Of a stretch of DNA of 19,911 nt, positions 1 through 7,569 are shown in pieces; within the stretch, counting starts at the first letter, position 1, and each line of letters begins with the position of its first letter. The notes under the pieces are model-generated. The model saw nothing but the letters and a program-made list of their open reading frames with translations, was not told where the DNA came from and did no database searches. The position numbers were made by a program, and so were the translations under genes. The stretch comes from an uncultured Bacteroidales bacterium (lineage in GTDB: Bacteria > Bacteroidota > Bacteroidia > Bacteroidales > UBA932), in the NCBI GenBank assembly GCA_947305045.1, contig CAMZCW010000022.1, forward strand, positions 1-19,911, read 5' to 3'.

Positions 1-59
1 AGCAGGGTAATTCCAATCCAGAACACCCACGCCAGTACCACTCTGATTTTCTTTAGCAT
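1..59 (-). CDS. N-terminus of a membrane protein, possibly a 4Fe-4S-binding protein (truncated by window edge)
   Basis: Only the first 19-20 codons are visible, reading leftward from ATG at 59-57. The peptide starts MLKKIRVVLAWVFWIG: a short basic N-terminus followed by a hydrophobic segment, as in a first transmembrane helix. From memory, this start resembles the membrane-anchored 4Fe-4S-binding proteins common in Bacteroidales, but twenty residues cannot settle it. An AGGA stretch lies about 8 nt upstream of the start, and a TAnnTTTG element lies on the same strand at 89-82. The gene is divergent from the lipoprotein operon. What is solid is the start codon, the membrane-like N-terminus and the promoter-like sequence; the family is a guess. 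Confidence 0.5.
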   Translation of the reverse strand, partial: MLKKIRVVLAWVFWIGITL

Positions 60-81
60 AAATCCTACTATTGTGTCTATG

Positions 82-89
82 CAAACATA
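82..89 (-). promoter_or_regulatory. Bacteroidota -7 element for the minus-strand gene
   Basis: On the minus strand this reads TATGTTTG, an exact fit to the Bacteroidota TAnnTTTG -7 consensus, 22 nt before the start codon at 59. No TTTG lies at the usual distance upstream: the nearest copies leave spacers of about 13 or 24 nt. The -33 half is therefore weak. Confidence 0.4.
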
Positions 90-130
90 CAAATTTTTGC
101 TCCAAAAAATAGACAAATTCCGATAAAATG

Positions 131-160
131 TTGTGTTGTTCAATAAAATTGGTAACTTTG
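131..160 (+). promoter_or_regulatory. Promoter of the four-gene lipoprotein operon
   Basis: TAACTTTG at 153-160 matches the -7 consensus TAnnTTTG exactly. TTG at 131-133 sits 19 nt upstream, as expected for the -33 element. Transcription would start near 167, leaving a leader of about 300 nt before the first lipoprotein start at 472. Confidence 0.6.
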
Positions 161-471
161 TATGGCTGAGTGCTCGAGAAGTGTCTCAGTTACATACAAT
201 TTGACGTTACTTACGTTTTGTGCTGCTACTATAGAACTTCGCAACTTCTTTACTCTCGGCAGTCTCAAGACAAAGGACGTCTGCGTCATACCTTTCTTTT
301 CGGAGAGGATTCTTGGCGTGGGCAATCTTTTCTTGTGTTTTGCGAGAGTTGGCATGCGAAGGCCTTATAGTGCAGGACATGGGTTGGTAGATTCCTGCGC
401 CTTTTTGTATGTTCTCGTATTCAAAAAAACAAAGCGACCTTTTGGGAATCGAGGCCAGAACAACATGCCAG
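161..471 (+). other. Long untranslated leader of the lipoprotein operon
   Basis: These roughly 300 nt lie between the promoter and the first lipoprotein start. Several reading frames stay open on both strands, but none has a signal peptide or recognisable domain, and the plus-strand frame starting at 162 overlaps the lipoprotein gene out of frame. I treat the stretch as a 5' leader. Its one visible structure is the stem-loop at 370-406. No tRNA or known riboswitch was recognised. Confidence 0.4.
370..406 (+). promoter_or_regulatory. Terminator-like stem-loop in the operon leader (possible attenuator)
   Basis: GCAGGA at 372-377 can pair with TCCTGC at 393-398. A flanking G-C and a G-U pair extend the stem to 8 bp around a 15-nt loop, and TTTTT follows at 402-406. 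This is the layout of a modest intrinsic terminator about 65 nt upstream of the first gene, so it could attenuate the operon. The stem is short, and no competing antiterminator was worked out. Confidence 0.35.
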
Positions 472-3369
472 ATGCAAAAGATAAAGAGTGCATTAAGTTT
501 GTTGCTGCTGTCTGTGCTGCTGATTTTTTCTTGCACAGCACCGATAGAAGATATTCCTGTCGGCAGCATTTCCTTAGATCATCCAAGCCTGGAATTACAG
601 GAGGGTGAGACAGCCCAACTCAAAGCAACGGTCTTGCCCAAGGATGCCACGGATGCCCAAGTGACATGGTCGAGTTCTAATCCTGAGATTGCCTCAGTAG
701 ACAGGAACGGCTTGGTTACGGCGTTGACTCCGGGTTTTGTTACCATTACGGCTTCTGCCGGACAAAAAACGGCTACATGTCAAGTGCGGGTTTCCCAAAA
801 GCAGGTGCCGGTAAGCAGTATCACATTGGACAAGTACAGTTTGGAGATGGTAGAAGGGGAAAGAACCAAGATTACGGCAACTGTACTGCCGCAAAATGCT
901 ACGAATGCCACGGTCACATGGTCCAGTTCGGACAGCAGTGCGGCGACGGTAGATGAAGAAGGGAATGTTGTAGCTGTAAAGGTGGGGTCGGCAACCATCA
1001 CGGCAAAGGCCGGCGACAAGACGGCCAGCTGTACGGTTAAAGTTTCTTCCTCAACGATCCCGGTTAGCAGCATTAGCTTGAACACCTCTAAGTTGTCGCT
1101 GGTAGAAGGAGAGTCGGCAGTTCTGACTGCAACGGTTTTGCCGGCTAACGCTACTAATGCGTCGGTTACGTGGTCAAGCTCGCACCCGGAAATTGCTACG
1201 GTAAGCCAGGATGGGACAGTGACGGCTATAAAAGAGGGCAATGCAACCATTACGGCTAAGGCCGAAGACAAGACAGCCACTTGTTCCGTCAGCGTTTCTC
1301 CGGCAACTATTCCTGTCAGCAGCATCGGCTTGGATAAGAGTCGGCTTTCTTTGACGGAAGGGGAGACGTATCAGTTAACGGCAAGTGTATATCCTACCGA
1401 TGCTACCAATAAAGAGGTAAGCTGGACTTCTTCAGATAAATCCATTGCTTCCGTAGATCAAGATGGAACCGTACATGCTCTCAAGGAAGGGACAGCGACC
1501 ATTACGGCGAAAGCAGAAGATAAAACGGCCACCTGTATGGTAACCGTTTCCGCCAATGTCATTCCTGTGAGCAGTATCTCTTTGAATAAGGCAAATGTAA
1601 CGGTGACAGAAGGGGAAAGTTTCCGTCTGGTAGCTACGGTCTTGCCTGAGAATGCTACAGATAAGACGGTGAGCTGGTCATCTTCTGATGAAAGTCTTGC
1701 GACTGTTGACCAAAGTGGATATGTGAGAGCACTTGCTGCCGGAGTGGTTTCCATTATGGCAAAGGCTGGAGACAAGACGGCTTCCTGTACGGTAACAATT
1801 AACAAGCTGCATGTTGACGTTAGTTCCATCACCCTTAATAAAACCACATTGTCTTTAGTGGAGGGAGATAGTGAAACGCTGGTGGCCACGGTGAAACCAG
1901 ATAATGCCAGTAATAAAACGGTAACGTGGACTTCTTCTGATGACAGCATTGCTACTGTGAACGAGAACGGTAAAGTGACTGCTATCAAAGAGGGTTATGC
2001 AACTATTACGGCGAAAGCAGAAGATAAAACGGCAGAATGTCAGGTTACTGTTTCCAAGATGGAGATACCAGTCAGCAGTATAGTGCTGAATACAAATAAT
2101 TTGGAAGTAGTTGAAGGGGAAAGTGTCCGTTTAATCGCTACCGTCAATCCTCCCAATGCGACCAATGCATCCATTACTTGGAGTAGTTCAAGTGACGTCG
2201 TTGCATCAGTTGATCAGCAGGGCTTGGTTACTGCCCTGAAGGAAGGGGTCGCAGTCATTACTGCACAAGCCGGAGATAAAACAGCAACCTGTAGGGTGAC
2301 TGTGAGCAAGAACATTATTGCGGTTACGTCCATCACATTGAACAAAAGCACGCTGTCCCTGAAGGAGGGCGAGAGCGAGACGTTGGTTGCGACGGTGGGC
2401 CCTGACAATGCCACTGACAAGACGGTTACATGGAGCAGCTCAAATGCTTCCGTTGCCACAGTGGACCAGTCCGGGCGTGTGGCGGCCCTCAAGGAAGGCA
2501 CTGCAACCATCACGGCCAAGGCCGGCGACAAGACCGCCACGTGTTCCGTGACGGTGAGCAAGAATGTCGTTGCCGTCACGTCCATCGCACTGAACAAGAC
2601 GTCCTTGTCCTTGAAAGAGGGCGAGAGTGAAACGCTGGTTGCCACGGTAAGCCCCGACAACGCCACCGACAAGACGGTTACGTGGAGCAGTTCGAATACT
2701 TCCATTGCCACGGTTGACGCGTCCGGACGTGTAACGGCCATCAAGGAAGGGACGGCTACCATCACGGCCACGGCCGGTGACAAGTCCGCTACGTGTTCAG
2801 TGACGGTGAGCAAGAATGTCGTTGCCGTCACGTCCATCGCACTGAACAAGACGTCCTTGTCCTTGAAAGAGGGCGAGAGTGAAACGCTGGTTGCCACGGT
2901 AAGCCCCGACAACGCCACCGACAAGACGGTTACGTGGAGCAGTACGAACACTTCGGTTGCCACGGTTGACGCGTCCGGGCGAGTAACGGCCATCAAGGAA
3001 GGAACGGCAACCATCACAGCGAAGGCCGGTGACAAGTCCGCCACGTGCTCCGTGACGGTGAGCAAGAATGTCGTTGCCGTCACGTCCATCGCACTGAACA
3101 AAACGTCCTTGTCCCTGAAGGAGGGCGAAAGTGAAACGCTGGTTGCCACGGTAAGCCCCGACAACGCCACCGACAAGACGGTTACGTGGAGCAGTACGAA
3201 CACTTCGGTTGCCACGGTTGACGCGTCCGGGCGAGTAACGGCCATCAAGGAAGGAACGGCAACCATCACAGCGAAGGCCGGTGACAAGTCCGCCACATGC
3301 GCGGTGACTGTGAAGAAAAAGGCCGACAGCGGTCAGAATGAAAATTTTGAATTTGAAGACTGGAATTAA
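472..3369 (+). CDS. Surface lipoprotein with eleven Big_2 (bacterial Ig-like) repeats
   Basis: A 965-residue lipoprotein. The start at 472 is chosen because it puts the signal peptide at the very N-terminus: M-Q-K-I-K, a hydrophobic core, then lipobox F-S-C with Cys21. The frame is open back to an ATG at 409, but that start would bury the signal. After a short linker come eleven Big_2 domains of exactly 84 residues each (559-3330), with the pattern L-x-x-G-[ED], [AS]-x-V-x-P-x-[ND]-A-[TS], V-[ST]-W-[ST]-S-[ST], A-[ST]-V, and A-x-C-x-V. The last four are almost identical. The tail is short and acidic, ending E-F-E-D-W-N. Big_2 arrays usually form rigid stalks of adhesins, so a role as surface stalk or spacer is inferred. 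It is the first gene of the operon, with 14 bp to the next. Confidence 0.85.
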   Translation: MQKIKSALSLLLLSVLLIFSCTAPIEDIPVGSISLDHPSLELQEGETAQLKATVLPKDATDAQVTWSSSNPEIASVDRNGLVTALTPGFVTITASAGQKTATCQVRVSQKQVPVSSITLDKYSLEMVEGERTKITATVLPQNATNATVTWSSSDSSAATVDEEGNVVAVKVGSATITAKAGDKTASCTVKVSSSTIPVSSISLNTSKLSLVEGESAVLTATVLPANATNASVTWSSSHPEIATVSQDGTVTAIKEGNATITAKAEDKTATCSVSVSPATIPVSSIGLDKSRLSLTEGETYQLTASVYPTDATNKEVSWTSSDKSIASVDQDGTVHALKEGTATITAKAEDKTATCMVTVSANVIPVSSISLNKANVTVTEGESFRLVATVLPENATDKTVSWSSSDESLATVDQSGYVRALAAGVVSIMAKAGDKTASCTVTINKLHVDVSSITLNKTTLSLVEGDSETLVATVKPDNASNKTVTWTSSDDSIATVNENGKVTAIKEGYATITAKAEDKTAECQVTVSKMEIPVSSIVLNTNNLEVVEGESVRLIATVNPPNATNASITWSSSSDVVASVDQQGLVTALKEGVAVITAQAGDKTATCRVTVSKNIIAVTSITLNKSTLSLKEGESETLVATVGPDNATDKTVTWSSSNASVATVDQSGRVAALKEGTATITAKAGDKTATCSVTVSKNVVAVTSIALNKTSLSLKEGESETLVATVSPDNATDKTVTWSSSNTSIATVDASGRVTAIKEGTATITATAGDKSATCSVTVSKNVVAVTSIALNKTSLSLKEGESETLVATVSPDNATDKTVTWSSTNTSVATVDASGRVTAIKEGTATITAKAGDKSATCSVTVSKNVVAVTSIALNKTSLSLKEGESETLVATVSPDNATDKTVTWSSTNTSVATVDASGRVTAIKEGTATITAKAGDKSATCAVTVKKKADSGQNENFEFEDWN
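559..3330 (+). repeat. Tandem array of eleven 252-bp units coding Big_2 domains
   Basis: Units begin at 559, 811, 1063, 1315, 1567, 1819, 2071, 2323, 2575, 2827 and 3079, each exactly 252 bp with no insertion or deletion. Units 1-7 are diverged. Units 8-11 are close, and the third and second last (9 and 10) share their first roughly 115 bp exactly. Units 10 and 11 are identical for most of their length, differing mainly near the start and at the very end. This suggests recent duplication or gene conversion at the 3' end of the array. Confidence 0.9.
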
Positions 3370-3383
3370 AAATTAACAACCAT

Positions 3384-6110
3384 ATGAAAACCCATTATTT
3401 GTTTCTGACATTGGCAGCGACCCTCCTTCTGGGCAACTGCGCCAAGGAAGTGACTTCCGACAATTCCTCATCGGCCAAGCCTGAAGAGAACGGCCAAATG
3501 ACCATTCGTGCTACGCTTGCCGACGGACAGGACACCAAAACCGTCCTCAATGGCGATGGCTCCGTATTCTGGCAACCGGGCGACCAGATTGCTGTGTTCT
3601 TCAACTCTGTCAAGGTGCCTTTCACGGCCTATAATAACGTGAATGCCGCCAGTGCCTTGTTTGTGGGTAACACCTTCATTACTACCGGCCACAATGAGAA
3701 TTCCAATGGCGAGGTTGCTGGTGACTATTCTTATTGGGGATTGTATCCTTATCGTGATATGAAATACGCAGAGGTGGGGCATGATCCTAGACAGTTATTT
3801 AATCGCTATGATAAAAACTATGTATATTTTTGGAGATTAAGTAATTCCGATGCTTATCAGGAGGTGTATTACACATCTTATGATGAATCTGAAATGATTG
3901 ATTTTGTCACCTCTCCTGGAACATGCAATGGTAATAAGATTTCTACGCGGCTATTTAACTGGCAACAGGGTGTCGCCAACACCTTCGATCGCGACTTGAA
4001 CATTGCCGTGGCCAAGAGCAACGACTACAAAGAACTCTCCTTCTACAATGTGCTGGGTGGCGTGCGCTTCAGCGTAAATGCCGATAACATCACCCGTGTC
4101 ACTTTCCGCGGCAACAACGGTGAAGCCCTCGCCGGTAACCTTGTAATAGGGATGAATGCTGAAGGCCGTCCGGAAGTGACGGAAATCCAGAATCCCGAGA
4201 AAACCATTACCGTTTCTCTTGCGGAAGACAAACCCTTCCAGCCGGGTGTTTGGTATTATGCACTTATGGCTCCCACACAGCTTACTCAAGGCTATACCAT
4301 GGAACTGTACACTGCTACTGCCAAAGCTGTCAAGACCGTTTCCTCCCCGGTGGAGGTCAAGCGTTCTGTCTTTGGTTCCCTGGCATCAGTGGATAATGGA
4401 TTGAGCTTCTCGGAGCCTGTGGTTTATCCAAAGAGCCTATGGTTAGCGCAATCTGGTGAGGGCAAGGATGTATATTGGCACGAGGACATCATCATGGAAG
4501 GCCATCAGGTGAAACTGACCCCCAAAGTAACCCCGTCCAATTGTACCTTCCCCGCAAGATTTGAGTCGTACAGACCCGATGTCGCATCTATTAACGAAGA
4601 GGGAATCCTTACGGCTCTACGCCCCGGGGAAACCGAATTCCTCTGTCTTGTGGACGATCAACATTATTCTTCGCGCGTAAAGGTTATTCCGGCCAATTCC
4701 TGCTTCTCGCTGTCTGTTCGTCCTGCATCAGAGGAATGGCAGTCTTCAATTTATGTGGCTGAGACGCTGTCGCTTGTTGCCATTCCCGACCCTGCCGACT
4801 GCCCCACGGCTCCCGTTTGGACCAGTTCCGATGAGAACGTCGCCACAGTGAACAGCGAGGGTGTCGTAACGGGCATTGCTCCCGGGAGCGTGACTATTAC
4901 GGCCGATATTGCCGGTACCAGTGGTTCTTACTCCGTTTCGGTCCTCAGTTCTGATCAGGCCCGCCGTGTGGAAATCCAATATCCCGAAGATGTGGACCTA
5001 CATGACCTCTATCCCGGTGTCCAAATTCAGATGACAGCTGTTATAGATCCCGAAACCTATACAGGCCCTGTTACTTGGACCTCTGAGAATACATCAGTGG
5101 CCGTTGTAGATGAGAAGGGCCTTGTTACCTGTGTCGGGGAAGGTGGCACGGAAATTCGTGTGACCGTGCAGGGGGCAAATGGCGAGGAAAGCGCTAGAGA
5201 GTGGATAAGGGTCGAGCCGTTCATCCTTGATGCGCTCAATTATTACAAAGACGGCCAGGAGGTTTCCCTGGAGGGTTATCTGGTGTATGCCTCCAATTTG
5301 ACCGGCTTTGTGATTGGTGATGATGATGAATATACTTATAGGCGTACTTTTGCTCATGTATATCAGGGTGATAGCCCCGCTGTTGCCGTGCGTCCGGGTG
5401 ACATTGTTAACGTGAAGGGGCTCAAGTCAACCTTCCATGGAGGAGTCGAGATTTCCGGTGAAGGACTTTCCGTGGAGGTCCTATCTTCCGGAAACGATGT
5501 CCCGGAGATTGATTATTACTCTATTTATAAGGGCTCTGACGATTGGAAAAAAGTAAGACCCATACGGGCAGAGGGTTATCTTCGCAGAATGAGCAGTACC
5601 ATGTATATCTTGTATGAGGAACTCTGGACTCCTACTCCGTGGATCTACCTTGGCCATAATGATACAACCCCTGCAGCCTATGTCTACGAAAAAGTGAAGG
5701 TGAAGGGTTTCAGCCTGTTCCCGGCAACCGAAGGGAGTGACATCATCGACCTAGATAATATGATGATTTCCGAAATCAACTGCGAAGAGTACGAGTATCA
5801 TGCGCCTACATCCGTAAAAGATGTACTTGAAAACGGCTTCAATGGAGAGACGTATCGTGTGAAAGGAACGGTGTCCTCCATTGCCAACACCAACTACGGC
5901 AACTTCTATATCAAGGACGACAGCACAGAAACGGCGCTATATATCTATGGCACTAAAGACTGGAGCGGGAGCTATCCCAGTGCTGTGGAAGGCGGCTGGG
6001 ATTCGTATGGCATCGTTGTCGGCAGTGAGGTGGAAGTGTACGGAGAACGCACTACCTACGGAAGTACTATAGAACTTACAAATGTACGGATTGTAAGTGT
6101 CAAGAACTAA
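3384..6110 (+). CDS. Mosaic lipoprotein: shared N-terminal module, Big_2-like domains, three OB-like units
   Basis: A 908-residue lipoprotein with Cys19 in L-L-G-N-C followed by A-K-E. Residues about 50-333 form a module shared with the next two genes (T-K-T-V-L, then F-W-Q-P-G-D-Q-I-A-V-F-F, ending K-R-S-V-F-G-S-L). It resembles the N-terminal region of fimbrillin-like (Mfa-like) Bacteroidales lipoproteins, a resemblance judged by eye. Diverged Big_2-like domains follow at about 346-435, 440-527 and 527-611. Three OB-fold-like units follow at about 612-705, 710-805 and 812-908; the last has the Y-R-V-K-G-T-V, N-F-Y-I-K-D-D, L-Y-I-Y-G pattern. The N-module holds a 42-49 residue AT-rich insertion missing from both paralogues. 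Function is unknown; a surface-exposed adhesion or binding role is inferred. Confidence 0.8.
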   Translation: MKTHYLFLTLAATLLLGNCAKEVTSDNSSSAKPEENGQMTIRATLADGQDTKTVLNGDGSVFWQPGDQIAVFFNSVKVPFTAYNNVNAASALFVGNTFITTGHNENSNGEVAGDYSYWGLYPYRDMKYAEVGHDPRQLFNRYDKNYVYFWRLSNSDAYQEVYYTSYDESEMIDFVTSPGTCNGNKISTRLFNWQQGVANTFDRDLNIAVAKSNDYKELSFYNVLGGVRFSVNADNITRVTFRGNNGEALAGNLVIGMNAEGRPEVTEIQNPEKTITVSLAEDKPFQPGVWYYALMAPTQLTQGYTMELYTATAKAVKTVSSPVEVKRSVFGSLASVDNGLSFSEPVVYPKSLWLAQSGEGKDVYWHEDIIMEGHQVKLTPKVTPSNCTFPARFESYRPDVASINEEGILTALRPGETEFLCLVDDQHYSSRVKVIPANSCFSLSVRPASEEWQSSIYVAETLSLVAIPDPADCPTAPVWTSSDENVATVNSEGVVTGIAPGSVTITADIAGTSGSYSVSVLSSDQARRVEIQYPEDVDLHDLYPGVQIQMTAVIDPETYTGPVTWTSENTSVAVVDEKGLVTCVGEGGTEIRVTVQGANGEESAREWIRVEPFILDALNYYKDGQEVSLEGYLVYASNLTGFVIGDDDEYTYRRTFAHVYQGDSPAVAVRPGDIVNVKGLKSTFHGGVEISGEGLSVEVLSSGNDVPEIDYYSIYKGSDDWKKVRPIRAEGYLRRMSSTMYILYEELWTPTPWIYLGHNDTTPAAYVYEKVKVKGFSLFPATEGSDIIDLDNMMISEINCEEYEYHAPTSVKDVLENGFNGETYRVKGTVSSIANTNYGNFYIKDDSTETALYIYGTKDWSGSYPSAVEGGWDSYGIVVGSEVEVYGERTTYGSTIELTNVRIVSVKN

Positions 6111-6127
6111 GGAAACAATAGAGTCTT

Positions 6128-7555
6128 ATGAAAATAAAGCCAATTACCGGTCTGGGTTTGTTGCTGCTGTCATGCACCCAGGCAGGCGAGACGGGGACGG
6201 TCCGGGACGTCGCGGAACATGCAGTCATCCACGCTTCCTATGAACAGACCCCGGACAGTAAAACCGTTTTGCAGGATGACGGCGCCGTGTATTGGATGCC
6301 GGATGACGTCATCGGCGTGTTTTTCGGTGCGTATAATGTCCCTTTTTACAATATAGAGGAAAAGACGACCGCTACGGCCGATTTCATTGGCAATCCCACG
6401 CTGCTCACGGCCTATCAGGAAGGAGCGACGGAACCGTCGGGCGCTCATACTTACTACGGCATTTTCCCTGCCCATGCACCCGAAGAATCCGCTTATTATG
6501 GAACCGTACCTGCACGTGACAAAGACAGGCTCACCTTGTTCTTGCCTGCGGCGCAGCGTGGCAAAGCCGGGTCTTTTGAAAGGAATGTCAATATTGCCGT
6601 TGCCAAGTCCGCAGATTACCACCAACTCCGGTTTTTCAACCTGTGCGGGGGCGTGCGTTTCCGTCTGGAGGGTTCCGATATTGTCAAAGTCCTGTTTGAG
6701 GGAAATGACGGGGAAGCGCTCGCCGGCCTGGTAACGGCGCGGGTCGATGCAGAGGGAATCCCTACCCTGCAGGAAACGCTGGCCGCCGACAATGCCGTTT
6801 CCCTGTCCTTGGAAAACGGTGAGGCCTTTACGCCGGGTACATGGTATTACATGGTCATGCTTCCCACGGACCTGAAAAAGGGATATACCATGACCTTCCT
6901 GACGGAGGACGGTGCCAGGCAATTGGTGGAGAATTCCGCCATTTCCATCAAGCGGTCGGTATTCGGCTCGTTGGATAAGCCGGACAAGGACCTCCCGGAC
7001 AGCAAGGTTCCGGTAGAGTCCGTAGAGCTGGATATCAAGGAGATAACATTAACGGTATTGGACGATGAGGTTAAGCTGACAGCCACCGTCAAGCCGGATA
7101 ATGCCTATGACAAAACGGTTGTATGGAGTTCCAGCGACCCGACAGTGGTTGTGGTAAGCCAGGACGGTTATATTGCCGGCCTGAAGCCTGGTACGGCGGT
7201 CATTACCGCTACGGCCGGCAAACATCAGGCCACCTGTCAAGTGACCGTCGAGGAGGTGGTCATTGCCGTAGAAAACATTACCCTGAACCGGACAGACGTT
7301 TCCTTGAGGCAAGGAGCAAGCTATAAATTGAAAGCCGTCATATCGCCTTCTGATGCCACCTATGATGGGGTTAACTGGTCTTCTTCCGATGAACGTATCG
7401 CCACGGTCGACCAGACAGGCTTGGTATACGCAAAGGCGGAAGGCGCTGCCGTCATTTCGGTGGAAGCCGGAGGGAAAAAGGCCACCTGCCGTGTGACGGT
7501 TTCCAATACGCAGGGAGGCAGCCACGAAGGAACGGATACGGATCCATGGGAATAA
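6128..7555 (+). CDS. Mosaic lipoprotein: shared N-terminal module plus two Big_2 domains
   Basis: A 475-residue lipoprotein with a very short signal peptide and Cys16 in L-L-L-S-C. Residues about 45-282 are the shared module (S-K-T-V-L, V-Y-W-M-P-D-D-V-I-G-V-F-F, N-I-A-V-A-K-S, ending K-R-S-V-F-G-S-L), clearly paralogous to the flanking genes. Two Big_2 domains follow at about 294-378 and 379-460, each with W-S-S-S-D and A-T-C-x-V-T-V. The tail is short and polar, ending D-T-D-P-W-E, reminiscent of the first gene's E-D-W-N end. It starts 17 bp after the previous stop. It is the smallest member of the set and may be the simplest version of the architecture. Surface location is inferred from the lipobox and the family. 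Confidence 0.8.
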   Translation: MKIKPITGLGLLLLSCTQAGETGTVRDVAEHAVIHASYEQTPDSKTVLQDDGAVYWMPDDVIGVFFGAYNVPFYNIEEKTTATADFIGNPTLLTAYQEGATEPSGAHTYYGIFPAHAPEESAYYGTVPARDKDRLTLFLPAAQRGKAGSFERNVNIAVAKSADYHQLRFFNLCGGVRFRLEGSDIVKVLFEGNDGEALAGLVTARVDAEGIPTLQETLAADNAVSLSLENGEAFTPGTWYYMVMLPTDLKKGYTMTFLTEDGARQLVENSAISIKRSVFGSLDKPDKDLPDSKVPVESVELDIKEITLTVLDDEVKLTATVKPDNAYDKTVVWSSSDPTVVVVSQDGYIAGLKPGTAVITATAGKHQATCQVTVEEVVIAVENITLNRTDVSLRQGASYKLKAVISPSDATYDGVNWSSSDERIATVDQTGLVYAKAEGAAVISVEAGGKKATCRVTVSNTQGGSHEGTDTDPWE

Positions 7556-7563
7556 AGGAGGAG
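7556..7563 (+). promoter_or_regulatory. Strong Shine-Dalgarno sequence before the LRR lipoprotein
   Basis: AGGAGGAG ends 6 nt before the ATG at 7570. Bacteroidota usually show little Shine-Dalgarno signal, and the two preceding genes of this operon lack a comparable one. This start may therefore be translated more strongly than its neighbours. Confidence 0.55.
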
Positions 7564-7569
7564 TAAACA

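Noticed and set aside
409..471. Upstream ATG start for the first lipoprotein
   Set aside because: It would add 21 polar residues before the signal peptide and bury the lipobox; the ATG at 472 gives a normal SPII signal.
162..608. A 148-codon plus-strand frame at the start of the operon
   Set aside because: It begins about at the predicted transcript start, has no recognisable domain, and overlaps the lipoprotein gene out of frame across its signal peptide.
2214..3296. A 360-codon open frame on the minus strand through the Big_2 repeats
   Set aside because: It mirrors the repeat array codon for codon, has no signal, domain or start context, and is open only because the repeated sense sequence lacks stops in that frame.
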